A DNA stretch of 64,000 bases from Pegethrix bostrychoides GSE-TBD4-15B. GTDB lineage: Bacteria > Cyanobacteriota > Cyanobacteriia > Elainellales > Elainellaceae. The translations under genes were made by a program, and so were the position numbers. Numbering within the stretch: position 1 is the stretch's first letter; every line of letters begins with the position of its first letter. Shown piece after piece: positions 9,701 to 17,233 of this stretch. Under the pieces are notes generated by a model. It ran no database searches. It worked only from the letters and a program-made list of their open reading frames with translations, and was not told where the DNA came from. The stretch is taken from contig JAHHHV010000084.1 in the NCBI GenBank assembly GCA_019359155.1, positions 23,436-87,435 of the forward strand. The letters are read 5' to 3'.

Positions 9701-10978
9701 TCCTTACGGTCACGCCCGCGCCGACTGGAGGATGGCCGCACGGTTTGGGATGGAGTCGAGGTGGATATTACCCGCCTCAAGCAGACAGAAGCCGCGCTGC
9801 GAGCCAGCGAAGAGCAGTTCCGTCGCGCCTTTGGGGATGCGCCGATCGGCATCGCGCTGATTGCGCCCAGCGGCCAGCTGCTTCAGGTCAACCGCTGCTA
9901 CTGCCAGCTTTTGGGCTACAGCGAAGCCGAGCTGCTGAAGCTGACGTTTCAAGAAACCACGCATCAAGCCGATTTGAGCGCCGCGCTGGAGGGACTTCAG
10001 CAGCTCATCAGCGGCGCAAGACCCACCTTTCAACTCGAAAACCGAGCGATTAGCCGATCGGGTATCGCCATTCCGGTGCTGATGCATATCGCTCCGGTTC
10101 GCGATGCCGAGGGGCAAATCCTCTACTTTGTCGGACATATTCAAGATATGCGTCAGCAGCTAGAGGTGGGGCGGATTAAAGACGAGTTTATTTCAGTGGT
10201 CAGCCACGAACTCCGCACCCCGCTGACTTCGATTCGCGGGGCGCTAAGTATCTTGGGGACAGGCCTGTTCCACGACCGACCCGAAAAAGCTCAGCATATG
10301 CTGCGAATTGCCATCAGCAACAGCGAGCGGCTGGTGCGGTTAGTGAATGATATTTTGAGTCTAGAGCGCCTAGAATCAGGCCGAGTCCAGCTGGTAATGC
10401 AGAGCTGCGGGGTGAGTGATCTGATGCGGCAGGCGGTAGAGAGCGTCCAGACCATTGCCGATCAGGCTGCGGTGACGCTGGCGATTAGTCCGCCGATTAG
10501 CCCGCCAATTAGCCCGCCGATTAGCCCGCCGGCCGCAGAGCTGCAAGCCGTTCCCGATGCAATCATTCAAGCCCTCACCAATTTACTCAGCAACGCCATC
10601 AAATTCTCGGCTGCGGGCGATACGGTCTGGCTCAAGGCCGAACGGGGCGACAGCGCCAGGGTCAGCGCTCTTAGCGCTCTCGGCTCTCGGCCCTATATGC
10701 TGATTTCAGTTGCCGATCAGGGGCGCGGCATTCCAGCCGACAAGCTAGAGATCATCTTTGAGAGATTTCAGCAGGTCGATCTCTCCGATGCCCATCAAAA
10801 AGGCGGAACCGGACTCGGTCTGGCCATTTGCAAAAAAATTGTGCAGCAGCACGGGGGCCAGATCTGGGCTGAGAGTATTCTCGGAGAGGGAAGTACGTTT
10901 TATGTGGCGCTGCCGCTCTCGGGTGCAGAGATCAGCGATCACAAATCAGCGATCATAAATCAGTCATTGCCTAAGTAA
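6716..10978 (+). CDS. Large multi-sensor histidine kinase (Cache-HAMP-PAS-PAS-GAF-PAS-PAS-HisKA-HATPase)
   Basis: A 1420-residue membrane kinase. TM1 lies at ~22-42, an extracytoplasmic Cache-like sensor at ~45-355 (DVRRDRPWYQRAAATGQLGW), TM2 at ~358-378 and HAMP at ~380-435. Two PAS domains follow (~445-560 and 563-685, both ending in the DITER motif), then GAF (~700-875) and two more PAS domains (~895-1020, 1030-1145). In HisKA the phospho-acceptor His1164 sits in VSHELRTPLTSIRG. The ATPase domain has the N box LLSNAIKFS, a DQGRGIP G1 box and GGTGLGLAICKKIV. Two in-frame 12-bp tandem repeats insert IPGQ repeats into the GAF and ISPP repeats into the region between HisKA and the N box. There is no receiver on the chain; the flanking regulators probably accept the phosphate. 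The periplasmic ligand is unknown. Confidence 0.92.
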   Translation: MPIPQPAYRFPSLFRNLPLRWALTAPFLLATVGAVALVGYWSDQNSQKAVAVLGRQLVAETNQRVIQELKTYLQPPLLINRLNVDAVHRGQLDPENIASLERALFDRLQQFDQVSAVLFASAQGQLRIVERLPKLLPKLYVAAADPPRFDQISIYPLDSRGNRGKLLKTKHGLDVRRDRPWYQRAAATGQLGWNPISQYGTFPTLTLNASQPVYAADSKRLLGVFSVHIQLDYLSQFLHDLQISRAGQVLILDQAGALIASSTQELPYRFSPGTKLNEFKQLQLEHSQNDLNRSLGVYLNRHPDLLQAVAQPSEFSFRHGQQHSVQITPFRDPQGLDWRIVTIIPDSYFTGAIEAQRHQTLLLSLLTLAIAVGLGLLATERLMARFRQLSQASRELAAGHLDRRLPTDSPISELSSLAEVFNQMADQMQQSFGQITTALQTSQEKFETIFRTSPDPIAIASLAEGRFIEVNDSLIQFFGYRREEMIGRTALELNLWSDLDQRHQYRSLLQMQGSLRNLEVQMRVRSGEFKTCLLSTEVRSLEGQDCLIVIQRDITERKATELALQQSEASYRAIVEDQTELICYLLPDSTLIFVNDAYCKYFDIQRESVMGQKYSQRIHPEDQARVAERIESMNVTQPMVMIENRVVVEGAVRWTQWINRLLFDASGTVTKIQSVGRDITERQQLEASLRAQAEEERLLTIITQNIRQSLDLNQILATAVAEVQQRLNADRALIFRLNAGLAEVIQAATVSDYPIPGQIPGQIPGQIPGQIPDQIRWEDLLSKADDADYRQGNPRIISDLADLAADEWPANPLDRGVKSKVIAPILQSRPDSAADFAPVWGLLVVQACADHRQWQASEARCLQQIANQLAIAIAQANLYQQLQAELATHKQTEKTLQEREAMLRAIGDNLPKGFIYQRVHEPGKGFYYSYVSAGIERLLGVKPEAVLENPQVIRTVGFAEELSFTDQLVQHSLETLTPIEIEMRNRRPNGEVQWSSLRSRPRRLEDGRTVWDGVEVDITRLKQTEAALRASEEQFRRAFGDAPIGIALIAPSGQLLQVNRCYCQLLGYSEAELLKLTFQETTHQADLSAALEGLQQLISGARPTFQLENRAISRSGIAIPVLMHIAPVRDAEGQILYFVGHIQDMRQQLEVGRIKDEFISVVSHELRTPLTSIRGALSILGTGLFHDRPEKAQHMLRIAISNSERLVRLVNDILSLERLESGRVQLVMQSCGVSDLMRQAVESVQTIADQAAVTLAISPPISPPISPPISPPAAELQAVPDAIIQALTNLLSNAIKFSAAGDTVWLKAERGDSARVSALSALGSRPYMLISVADQGRGIPADKLEIIFERFQQVDLSDAHQKGGTGLGLAICKKIVQQHGGQIWAESILGEGSTFYVALPLSGAEISDHKSAIINQSLPK
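8978..9037. repeat. In-frame 12-bp tandem repeat, 5 copies, in the kinase GAF domain
   Basis: The unit ATACCGGGCCAG is repeated four times exactly, plus a fifth copy with two changes. It encodes four IPGQ units followed by IPDQ. Near-perfect identity suggests recent expansion. Confidence 0.95.
10484..10531. repeat. In-frame 12-bp tandem repeat, 4 copies, in the kinase ATPase region
   Basis: The unit ATTAGCCCGCCG is repeated four times with single changes and encodes ISPP repeats. It lies just before the N box of the ATPase domain. Confidence 0.95.
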
Positions 10979-10985
10979 TAAACCG

Positions 10986-11360
10986 ATGACCAAGCTAGTG
11001 CTCATTGTGGATGACGATCAGGATATTCGAGATGTCTTGCAGGTATCGCTAGAAGAATTTGCGGGCTGGCAGACGCTAACAGCCACCACAGGCCGAGAAG
11101 GCTTGCAGATCGCCCAGACGACCAGGCTGGATGCAATTCTGCTTGATATTTCAATGCCGGATATGGACGGATTCCAACTCTGCGAAGCGCTTCAGAGCGA
11201 GCCAAAGACGCAGCAGATTCCGGTGATTGTCCTGACGGCAAAAGCCCTTCCCAGCGATCGGCTACGGCTCAAAGCTCTGGCGGTTGCCGGGATGCTGACC
11301 AAGCCCTTTGATCCGCTGACGCTCTGGCAGCAGATCGCCGAACTCTTGGCCTGGAGCTAG
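10986..11360 (+). CDS. CheY-like single-domain response regulator
   Basis: A 124-residue stand-alone receiver starting 7 bp after the kinase stop, so almost certainly in the same transcript. The acidic pocket is VDDDQD at residues 8-13; the phospho-acceptor is Asp54 (LLDISMPDMDG); the conserved Thr and Lys appear in VLTAKA and LTKPFDP. It has no output domain. It could pass phosphate from the kinase to the Hpt-bearing regulator at 5537 or act by protein contact; that wiring is inference. Confidence 0.9.
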   Translation: MTKLVLIVDDDQDIRDVLQVSLEEFAGWQTLTATTGREGLQIAQTTRLDAILLDISMPDMDGFQLCEALQSEPKTQQIPVIVLTAKALPSDRLRLKALAVAGMLTKPFDPLTLWQQIAELLAWS

Positions 11361-11373
11361 ACTGCCGGGACTG

Positions 11374-11425
11374 GTCTGTAAATCTGAGCTGCAAATCTAG
11401 TCTGTAAATCTGGGCTGCAAATCTT
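11374..11425. repeat. Intergenic 26-bp direct repeat, 2 copies
   Basis: GTCTGTAAATCTGAGCTGCA plus six more bases is duplicated head to tail with two changes. It lies directly upstream of the shared TTTCATAT motif at 11431. Confidence 0.85.
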
Positions 11426-11460
11426 ATCAATTTCATATTTTTGGGCGCTAGTCTATGGGG
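11423..11460 (+). promoter_or_regulatory. Shared upstream motif, copy A
   Basis: TTTCATAT (11431-11438), a 13-nt spacer, then TCTATGGGG (11452-11460), preceded by TTATCAA. The same layout with identical spacing is found at 15519 and 32384. The motif ends 103 bp before the ATG of the gluconolactonase. It may be a non-housekeeping promoter or an activator site; which one is not decidable from sequence. Confidence 0.6.
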
Positions 11461-11563
11461 GCGAGCCTCAGCCGCTAGGCAATCTGCTAGAAAACTGGAA
11501 CCGCTACTCGATAATATTGACTTGATACAGCCACTTACTTGATACAGCTACCCAGGCGCAACT

Positions 11564-12496
11564 ATGAGCCAGTTATCCAGGAGCCAGTCATCCAGGAGCC
11601 AGTCACCCAGCCCATCTCCCGTTCCAGTGCTGGCCGCACGGGCTAGGCTGGGGGAATGCCCGGTTTGGGAGGCGCAGCAGCAGCAGCTCTACTGGACTGA
11701 CATTCATAACCATCGGGTTCACCAGTTTGATCCAGCCACAGGCAACAGCCGCTGGTTTGAAACTGGCGAGCTGGTCAGCGCCATTGCGCTCGCGGGCAGC
11801 AATCGGCTGCTGCTTGCCCTCCAAGATCGGCTGGCCTATCTCGATCTGCAAACCGCTCAGATTACGCCACTCTGCCAGTTTGAATTTCCTCACCCCGACA
11901 CGCGCCTCAATGACGGCAAATGCGATTCGCAGGGGCGCTTTTGGATTGGCTCAATCAGCGAAGCCACCGGGCAGGCCGCCCTCTATCGCTATGACCCAGA
12001 CGGTTCGCTACACCTGATGGAAACAGGCTTAACCATCTCCAACGGGCTGGGCTGGAGTCCAGATGGCAGCCGCTTTTACCTGACCGACTCGCCGCGCCGC
12101 CAAATCTATGCCTATGACTTCGATTCCGCAACTGGCAGCATCAGCAACCGCCGCGTTCTGATCGATTTGGGCGATGAACCCGTCGAGCCAGACGGGCTGA
12201 CCGTGGACAGTCAGGGCAATCTCTGGTCGGCGCTCTGGGACGGCTGGGCGGTAGTCTGTTTTAGCCCCACCGGGGCAGAGCTGCAACGGGTACCAATGCC
12301 CGTGCAGCGCCCGACTTGCCTCACCTTTGGCGGCGAGCATTTACAGAACTTGTACATTACCTCGGCCTCGGTGGGACTCAGCCAGAAAGAAATTCAGCAG
12401 GGCATTTGGGCGGGCGATCTGTTTTGCTTCACGCCAGATATCCCAGGATTATCCACAGAAGCATTCTCTACAGAGGCATTTTTGGCAGATGGTTAG
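11564..12496 (+). CDS. SMP-30/gluconolactonase/LRE family lactonase
   Basis: A 310-residue six-bladed beta-propeller enzyme of the family that hydrolyses aldonolactones such as glucono-1,5-lactone, using a divalent metal. The metal-ligand signatures are visible: the first Glu in LGECPVWE, Asn and Asp in LNDGKCDSQGRFWIGS, Asn in ISNGLGWSPDG and Asp in PDGLTVDSQGNLW. The N-terminus is a Ser/Arg/Gln tail made by a 15-bp tandem duplication (11566-11609), and the C-terminus carries a duplicated STEAF unit (12452-12481). It has no signal peptide, so it is probably cytoplasmic. Motif copy A lies upstream. With the SDR/GH63 pair at 16348-19969 it could belong to glucose oxidation; the exact substrate is unknown. 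Confidence 0.87.
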   Translation: MSQLSRSQSSRSQSPSPSPVPVLAARARLGECPVWEAQQQQLYWTDIHNHRVHQFDPATGNSRWFETGELVSAIALAGSNRLLLALQDRLAYLDLQTAQITPLCQFEFPHPDTRLNDGKCDSQGRFWIGSISEATGQAALYRYDPDGSLHLMETGLTISNGLGWSPDGSRFYLTDSPRRQIYAYDFDSATGSISNRRVLIDLGDEPVEPDGLTVDSQGNLWSALWDGWAVVCFSPTGAELQRVPMPVQRPTCLTFGGEHLQNLYITSASVGLSQKEIQQGIWAGDLFCFTPDIPGLSTEAFSTEAFLADG

Positions 12497-12531
12497 CGGC
12501 TGTATATTCGGTTGTATATTGGGTTCTCAGT

Positions 12532-12573
12532 GAGATTCTAACGGCGAGATTCTAACGGCGAAATTCTAACGGC
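12532..12573. repeat. Intergenic 14-bp tandem repeat, 3 copies
   Basis: The unit GAGATTCTAACGGC is repeated three times (the last with one change) immediately upstream of the ATG at 12585. The unit is not a multiple of three, as expected outside coding sequence. Confidence 0.9.
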
Positions 12574-12584
12574 AGAAGAGTTGA

Positions 12585-15467
12585 ATGGTTGCACAATTCC
12601 CGGAACGACAGATGCATCGGCTGCGCTGGATCTTGACGATCGGCTGGCTGCTGGTGATTGCCTCGCTGTTTTACGATCCCTGGACGGTAGCGCTGACTCA
12701 GCCTGACCATCCCTGGAGTCCGCTGCGGCTCTCAGAGACCTGCGTCAGCGTCCAGGGGCAGTGCCTCGCGCAGCAGCCCTATCCACTGGGAGCCACACTG
12801 TTTTGGGGCGCCATTGTGCCGTCGGGGATTTTGATCCTGCTGGTGTTTGGGCATGAGCTGTGGCGACGGATTTGCCCGCTGTCGTTTCTGTCGCAGATTC
12901 CGCGAGCGCTGGGCTGGCAGCGGCAGTTTAAGCGAGAGAACCCAGCGACCGGCAAGGTGCGCTACGAGCTGGCAAAGGTCAAGCCTGACTCTTGGCTGGG
13001 GCGCAACTATGCCTACCTCCAGTTTGGCTGGCTGTTTGTGGGACTTTGCGGCAGGATTCTGTTTTTTAATGCCGATCGGCTCGTGCTGGGTCTCTGGCTG
13101 GTGTTTACGATTGCGATGGCAATTGCGGTCGGCTATTTCTACGGCGGCAAGTCCTGGTGCCAGTATTTTTGCCCAATGGCTCCGGTGCAGACAATTTTTA
13201 GCGAACCCGGCGGCTTGCTCAGCAGTCAGGCGCAGACCAGCGAACAGGCCATTACGCAGTCAATGTGCCGCACTGTCTCACCCGATGGCGAAGAGAAGAG
13301 CGCCTGCGTCGCTTGCCAAAGTCCCTGCTTTGATATTGACTCAGAGCGCACCTACTGGGCAGGCTTGAACCAGCCCGAAGAGGCTTGGATTCGCTATGGC
13401 TATGTGGGGCTAGTGATTGGCTACTTTGTCTACTACTATCTATACGCAGGGAACTGGGACTACTACTTTTCGGGAGCCTGGAACCGCGACCCAAATCAGC
13501 TGGCCGCGCTAATGAATCCGGGGCTGTACGTATTTGGGCAGCCGATCAATATTCCGAAGCTATTTGCCGTGCCGCTGGTGCTGGGTGGATTTACGGCAGC
13601 GGGCTACGCGGTGGGTCGCTGGATTGAGCGGCGGGCAAAATCCCAACATCGCGCCCGTCTCTCTGCCGATATCGTCCAGCATCGAATTTTTGCAATCTGC
13701 ACCTTCTTTGCTTTCAACTTCTTTTTCTTTTTTGCAGGTCGTCCGCTGCTGCTGCTCTTGCCGCTCTGGGTGCAGTACGGGTTTGATGTTGGCCTGGTGT
13801 TTTTGAGTACGCTCTGGCTGCAAAAGTCTTGGCGACGCAACCCAGATCTCTACAGCCGCGAGAAGTTGGCTAGTCGATTCCGCAAGCAGCTCGAAAAATT
13901 GCAGCTCGCGCCTCAGCTCTTGGAGGGGCGCACCCTCAGCGATCTACATGCCGATGAACTCTATGTGCTGGCCAAGGTGCTGCCCAACTTTACCCGCGAA
14001 AAGCGGCATGAAGCCTACAAAGGCGTGGTGCGAGAATCGCTAGAAGAGGGCTACGTCAACTATTCCAGCAGTCTGGCCTTGCTGCAACAGATGCGTCAGG
14101 AGCTAGGCGTGAGCGACGCGGAGCACCGCGAAGTCTTGGAAGAGCTGGGCATCGAAAACCCAGATCTGCTCAACCCCAACCGCCAGCGCTCGCTCGAAAA
14201 TCAGATTCGGCTGAGCGGCTACCAAAAGTCGCTGGAGCGGGTAATGCGGCTGCGGCAAAGCCAGCCCGATCTGCTGCCGCAAGATGCCGCCGCAATTAGC
14301 TCTCTGCGCCGCGAATATTCGATCACGTCCGCAGAGGAAGACTGGATTTTACAGGAATTTTCTTCGCAGGCGAGCGGCGACCAAAAGGCCGATCTGCTGC
14401 TGGCGCGACTGGCCGACTGGTCAGACTGCGGCTATGCCCTAGATCGGCTTCCAGATTGTCTCCCAGATTGGCTTCCAGATCGACATACACCTGCGAATCG
14501 GGCAGTCGCAACGCTGCTGCAAACCAGCGTCTCCCGCAAGCAAACCCTGATTGTGCAGACAGTTCTGGAGATGCTGGCTGATCCACCTGCCGATCTGAAC
14601 GTGCAGGCTACCGTGCAGGCGCTCCAACGGCTCGCGCCCCAGAAAACTGCCAAGCTGCTCCAAACCGAAAAAGCGCTGGCTGCTCGCTTGGGCCAAGCTT
14701 CGCCAGAGCTGCGACGGCAACTCCAGTCCTCGGCAGATGCGGCGGCTCCAGAAGGCGCTCCAGAAGGCACTCTAGAAACCAGCTCCACCGCTCAGTCAGC
14801 CCTGCTGAGCCACTTGGAAGCTCTGCTGGAGCATTACGATCCGCTCGTTGAGGCTGCAGCGCTCTATCTGATAGCTCAGCTCAATGCGGATCGAGCTATT
14901 GCGATTGCCCAGACGCTCTGTCAGTCGCCGTCATCAGTACCCTCATTATCCCCGTCATCACCCCCGTCATCATCCTCGTCGCTGCTCCAGGAAACTGCCG
15001 CTCAGCTGTTAACGCTGCCGCCCGCTCCGCCGCTCAAAGCCTTCCCGACTTTAGAGAAGCTGGTCTATCTGTTTAACAGCGATTTCTTCCAAGCAGTGCA
15101 AACCGAAACCCTGATGGCGCTGGCTGCTCACTCTAGCGTCGAAACCTACGCAGCCGATCAAACCATCACCGAACCCGGAGATACCTGTCGGGAACTGCTG
15201 CTGTTGATCGACGGTCAGGCTAAAATTCACTATCAGCTAGCAGACGGCATTCGCGTCGAGCATCTGCAAGTGGGGCAAATGCTCGATGAACTAGAAGTGC
15301 TGACGCAGAGTGACGCAGAAAATACGATCATTGCTGAGACTGCGGTGACGCGGATTTTGGCCGTCTCAGTGGAGGCATTGGATCAGCTGCTCGACCAAGA
15401 CCCAGCTTTTACGCGCCGCGTCTTAGAGTTAGAGAGCCGTCAGCTTCAGCGTCTGATGCGGCTGTGA
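12585..15467 (+). CDS. Membrane polyferredoxin-like protein with a C-terminal cyclic-nucleotide-binding-like domain
   Basis: A 960-residue protein. The N-terminal ~430 residues hold several membrane spans and NapH/NosR-like iron-sulfur elements: RICPLSF near residue 94, Cys192 and Cys196 in CQYFCPMAP, and Cys241, Cys244 and Cys248 in CVACQSPCFD, fitting a [4Fe-4S] site. Residues ~430-830 are soluble and helical with HEAT-like character (AALYLIAQLNADRAIAIA). Residues ~840-950 resemble a cNMP-binding beta-roll (ITEPGDTCRELLLLIDGQAK), but the phosphate-binding cassette reads LDELEVLTQSDAENTIIAE and lacks the usual Arg. Electron transfer through the membrane with allosteric or scaffold control is a guess. 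Low-complexity insertions occur at LPD repeats (14448) and a Ser/Pro run (~14930). Confidence 0.8.
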   Translation: MVAQFPERQMHRLRWILTIGWLLVIASLFYDPWTVALTQPDHPWSPLRLSETCVSVQGQCLAQQPYPLGATLFWGAIVPSGILILLVFGHELWRRICPLSFLSQIPRALGWQRQFKRENPATGKVRYELAKVKPDSWLGRNYAYLQFGWLFVGLCGRILFFNADRLVLGLWLVFTIAMAIAVGYFYGGKSWCQYFCPMAPVQTIFSEPGGLLSSQAQTSEQAITQSMCRTVSPDGEEKSACVACQSPCFDIDSERTYWAGLNQPEEAWIRYGYVGLVIGYFVYYYLYAGNWDYYFSGAWNRDPNQLAALMNPGLYVFGQPINIPKLFAVPLVLGGFTAAGYAVGRWIERRAKSQHRARLSADIVQHRIFAICTFFAFNFFFFFAGRPLLLLLPLWVQYGFDVGLVFLSTLWLQKSWRRNPDLYSREKLASRFRKQLEKLQLAPQLLEGRTLSDLHADELYVLAKVLPNFTREKRHEAYKGVVRESLEEGYVNYSSSLALLQQMRQELGVSDAEHREVLEELGIENPDLLNPNRQRSLENQIRLSGYQKSLERVMRLRQSQPDLLPQDAAAISSLRREYSITSAEEDWILQEFSSQASGDQKADLLLARLADWSDCGYALDRLPDCLPDWLPDRHTPANRAVATLLQTSVSRKQTLIVQTVLEMLADPPADLNVQATVQALQRLAPQKTAKLLQTEKALAARLGQASPELRRQLQSSADAAAPEGAPEGTLETSSTAQSALLSHLEALLEHYDPLVEAAALYLIAQLNADRAIAIAQTLCQSPSSVPSLSPSSPPSSSSSLLQETAAQLLTLPPAPPLKAFPTLEKLVYLFNSDFFQAVQTETLMALAAHSSVETYAADQTITEPGDTCRELLLLIDGQAKIHYQLADGIRVEHLQVGQMLDELEVLTQSDAENTIIAETAVTRILAVSVEALDQLLDQDPAFTRRVLELESRQLQRLMRL
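14448..14483. repeat. In-frame 12-bp tandem repeat, 3 copies
   Basis: A unit near CTTCCAGATTGG is repeated three times and encodes LPDC-LPDW-LPDR within the helical part of the polyferredoxin-like protein. Confidence 0.85.
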
Positions 15468-15510
15468 TAGATGCCGACGCCTGATTTGCATGAAATTCCG
15501 ATCAAAAAAT

Positions 15511-15548
15511 CCTATCAGTTTCATATCTTCTTAGTTTAATCTAAGGGG
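15511..15548 (+). promoter_or_regulatory. Shared upstream motif, copy B
   Basis: CTATCAG then TTTCATAT (15519-15526), a 13-nt spacer, and TCTAAGGGG (15540-15548). It lies 164 bp upstream of the DUF1269 gene and matches copy C closely (same flank, same spacer length, same second half). Confidence 0.65.
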
Positions 15549-15712
15549 CAAACGCCAGATGTGCAGCTGAGTGCGGTTAGGTGAATCAATTAGCCAAATA
15601 ATTGAAGCTTCTCGGTTAAAACAGATTTTATTTAAAACAGATTTTATAATGGCTGTTGGAACATTGAACTGACTTGGTATTCCAAGCATATCTCAACCAT
15701 TAGGAGCAAATC

Positions 15713-16210
15713 ATGTCAGCATTAACCGTCTGGAAATTTGACAGCGTTGAAGGGGCAGAGAAGGCTCTAGCTAAGCTGGGAGAGCTACAAAAACAGCAGG
15801 TCATTCAGGTTTTGGATGCCGCTATTGTCTCTTGGCCAGTGGGTCGTAAAAAACCTAAAACCCGTCAGGCTATCGATACAACGGCAGCAGGCGCATTGGG
15901 CGGCGTATTCTGGGGCTTTCTGTTTGGCCTGATCTTTTTTGTGCCGCTGCTGGGCATGGTCGTCGGCGCGACCGCAGGCGCACTCTCAGGCCGCATGACC
16001 GACTATGGCATCAATGATGATTTCATCAAAGACGTGCAGAGCAAAGTCACCGAGGGCACTTCGGCGCTGTTCTTGATGACGGGTCAAGTCACGCTTGACA
16101 AAGTGGAAGCTGCCTTTACGCCTGAAGAGAAGGGTGAGCTGATCCAGTCTAATCTGTCGGCTGAGCAGGAAGCCAAGCTACGGGAAGACTTTGGTTCGGA
16201 AGAAGCCTAG
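15713..16210 (+). CDS. DUF1269 family protein with a glycine-zipper membrane hairpin
   Basis: A 165-residue protein. An N-terminal ferredoxin-like region (LTVWKFDSVEGAEKALAKL) is followed at residues ~58-103 by a Gly-rich hydrophobic hairpin (GALGGVFWGFLFGLIFF, then GMVVGATAGALSGRMTDYGI). The C-terminal soluble region contains TEGTSALFLMTGQ. This is the DUF1269 layout; the family is of unknown function and often sits among stress genes. The start has a good ribosome-binding site (TTAGGAG, 6 nt before the ATG). A decayed relative may exist at 22738-22899. Motif copy B in the upstream region suggests specific regulation. Confidence 0.88.
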   Translation: MSALTVWKFDSVEGAEKALAKLGELQKQQVIQVLDAAIVSWPVGRKKPKTRQAIDTTAAGALGGVFWGFLFGLIFFVPLLGMVVGATAGALSGRMTDYGINDDFIKDVQSKVTEGTSALFLMTGQVTLDKVEAAFTPEEKGELIQSNLSAEQEAKLREDFGSEEA

Positions 16211-16347
16211 TTAATTGGGTTGGGACTAGTCTCAGCGGCTAGTCTCAGCGGCTAGCGGTGAATGATGACTTCTAGCTGCTGAGAACAGCCAGCACTCTAT
16301 TATTCTATTATCTTGGATAGAAAGAACGACTAAAGAGCAACTGCGAT

Positions 16348-17157
16348 ATGAAAGGACTAGCCGGGAAAAACGCCCTGATTACGGGAGCGAGTTCAGGTAT
16401 TGGGCAGGCAATCGCGATTCGTCTCGCCCAAGAAGGCTGCAATGTAGCCATTAACTACCGTAAAAGCATCGAAGAAGCCCAAGATACCGAGATGATGGCG
16501 ATGCAGGCCGCCTGCGGTCAAGTAGAAGGCTGTGGGGTACGCTCGCTGCTAGTCCAGGGAGATGTTTCCCAGGAGGCCGATATCCTCAGCATGGTCAATA
16601 CGGTAGTCGAGACATTCGGCAGCCTGGATATTTTAGTCAATAATGCGGGAATTCAGAAAGAGTCGCCCTCCCACGAGACCAGCACCCAAGATTTTGACCA
16701 GGTGCTCGGAGTGAATCTGCGCGGCGCATTTCTCTGTGCCCGCGAAACCATTAAGCACTGTCTCAGTCAAGGGCATCCCGGCATTATTATCAACGTTTCG
16801 AGCGTGCATGAAAGTATTCCCCGCCCCATGTACGCCAGCTATTCGATTAGCAAGGGCGGCATGGAGAATCTGACCAAGACGCTGGCCTTAGAATATGCGG
16901 CTAGAGGCATTCGGGTGAACGCAGTTGCGCCAGGAGCTACAATCACGCCGATCAACCAAGACTGGATTGACCATCCCGAAAAGCAGGCGCGGGTGGAGAG
17001 TCATATTCCGATGGCGCGGGCCGGTACGCCAGAAGAAATGGCTGCCAGCGTCGCCTTTTTAGCCTCTGATGATGCCTCGTATATTACCGGACAGACCCTA
17101 TTCATCGACGGTGGGCTAACGCTCTATGCCGACTTCCGCGAAGCTTGGTCAGCCTAG
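16348..17157 (+). CDS. SDR-family oxidoreductase, glucose 1-dehydrogenase-like
   Basis: A 269-residue short-chain dehydrogenase with a Rossmann fold. The cofactor motif TGASSGIGQA is at residues 13-22, NNAG lies near residue 98, the catalytic Ser is in INVSSVHES, and the Tyr-x3-Lys pair is in SYSISKGG. The sequence resembles bacterial glucose 1-dehydrogenases, which oxidise glucose to gluconolactone with NAD(P), but SDR substrates are hard to assign. The GH63-like glucosidase starts 76 bp downstream, so the two probably form an operon that releases and then oxidises a sugar. Microduplications (13-bp unit, 16226-16251) lie in the upstream gap. Confidence 0.87.
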   Translation: MKGLAGKNALITGASSGIGQAIAIRLAQEGCNVAINYRKSIEEAQDTEMMAMQAACGQVEGCGVRSLLVQGDVSQEADILSMVNTVVETFGSLDILVNNAGIQKESPSHETSTQDFDQVLGVNLRGAFLCARETIKHCLSQGHPGIIINVSSVHESIPRPMYASYSISKGGMENLTKTLALEYAARGIRVNAVAPGATITPINQDWIDHPEKQARVESHIPMARAGTPEEMAASVAFLASDDASYITGQTLFIDGGLTLYADFREAWSA

Positions 17158-17233
17158 CAGCGCTCGGCAAGTCTCTCCAGCCAGCATATCTTCAGCGAGC
17201 AACCCAGTATCCCCTCTATTTCAGGAGCATCCC

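Noticed and set aside
8978..10531. Repeat tracts considered as a CRISPR array
   Set aside because: Units are 12 bp with no unique spacers and are in frame inside a kinase gene; no cas genes are present.
17126..17233. Longer N-terminus for the GH63 enzyme
   Set aside because: It overlaps the upstream SDR gene, and the ATG at 17234 has a good ribosome-binding site and matches the start of the conserved domain.
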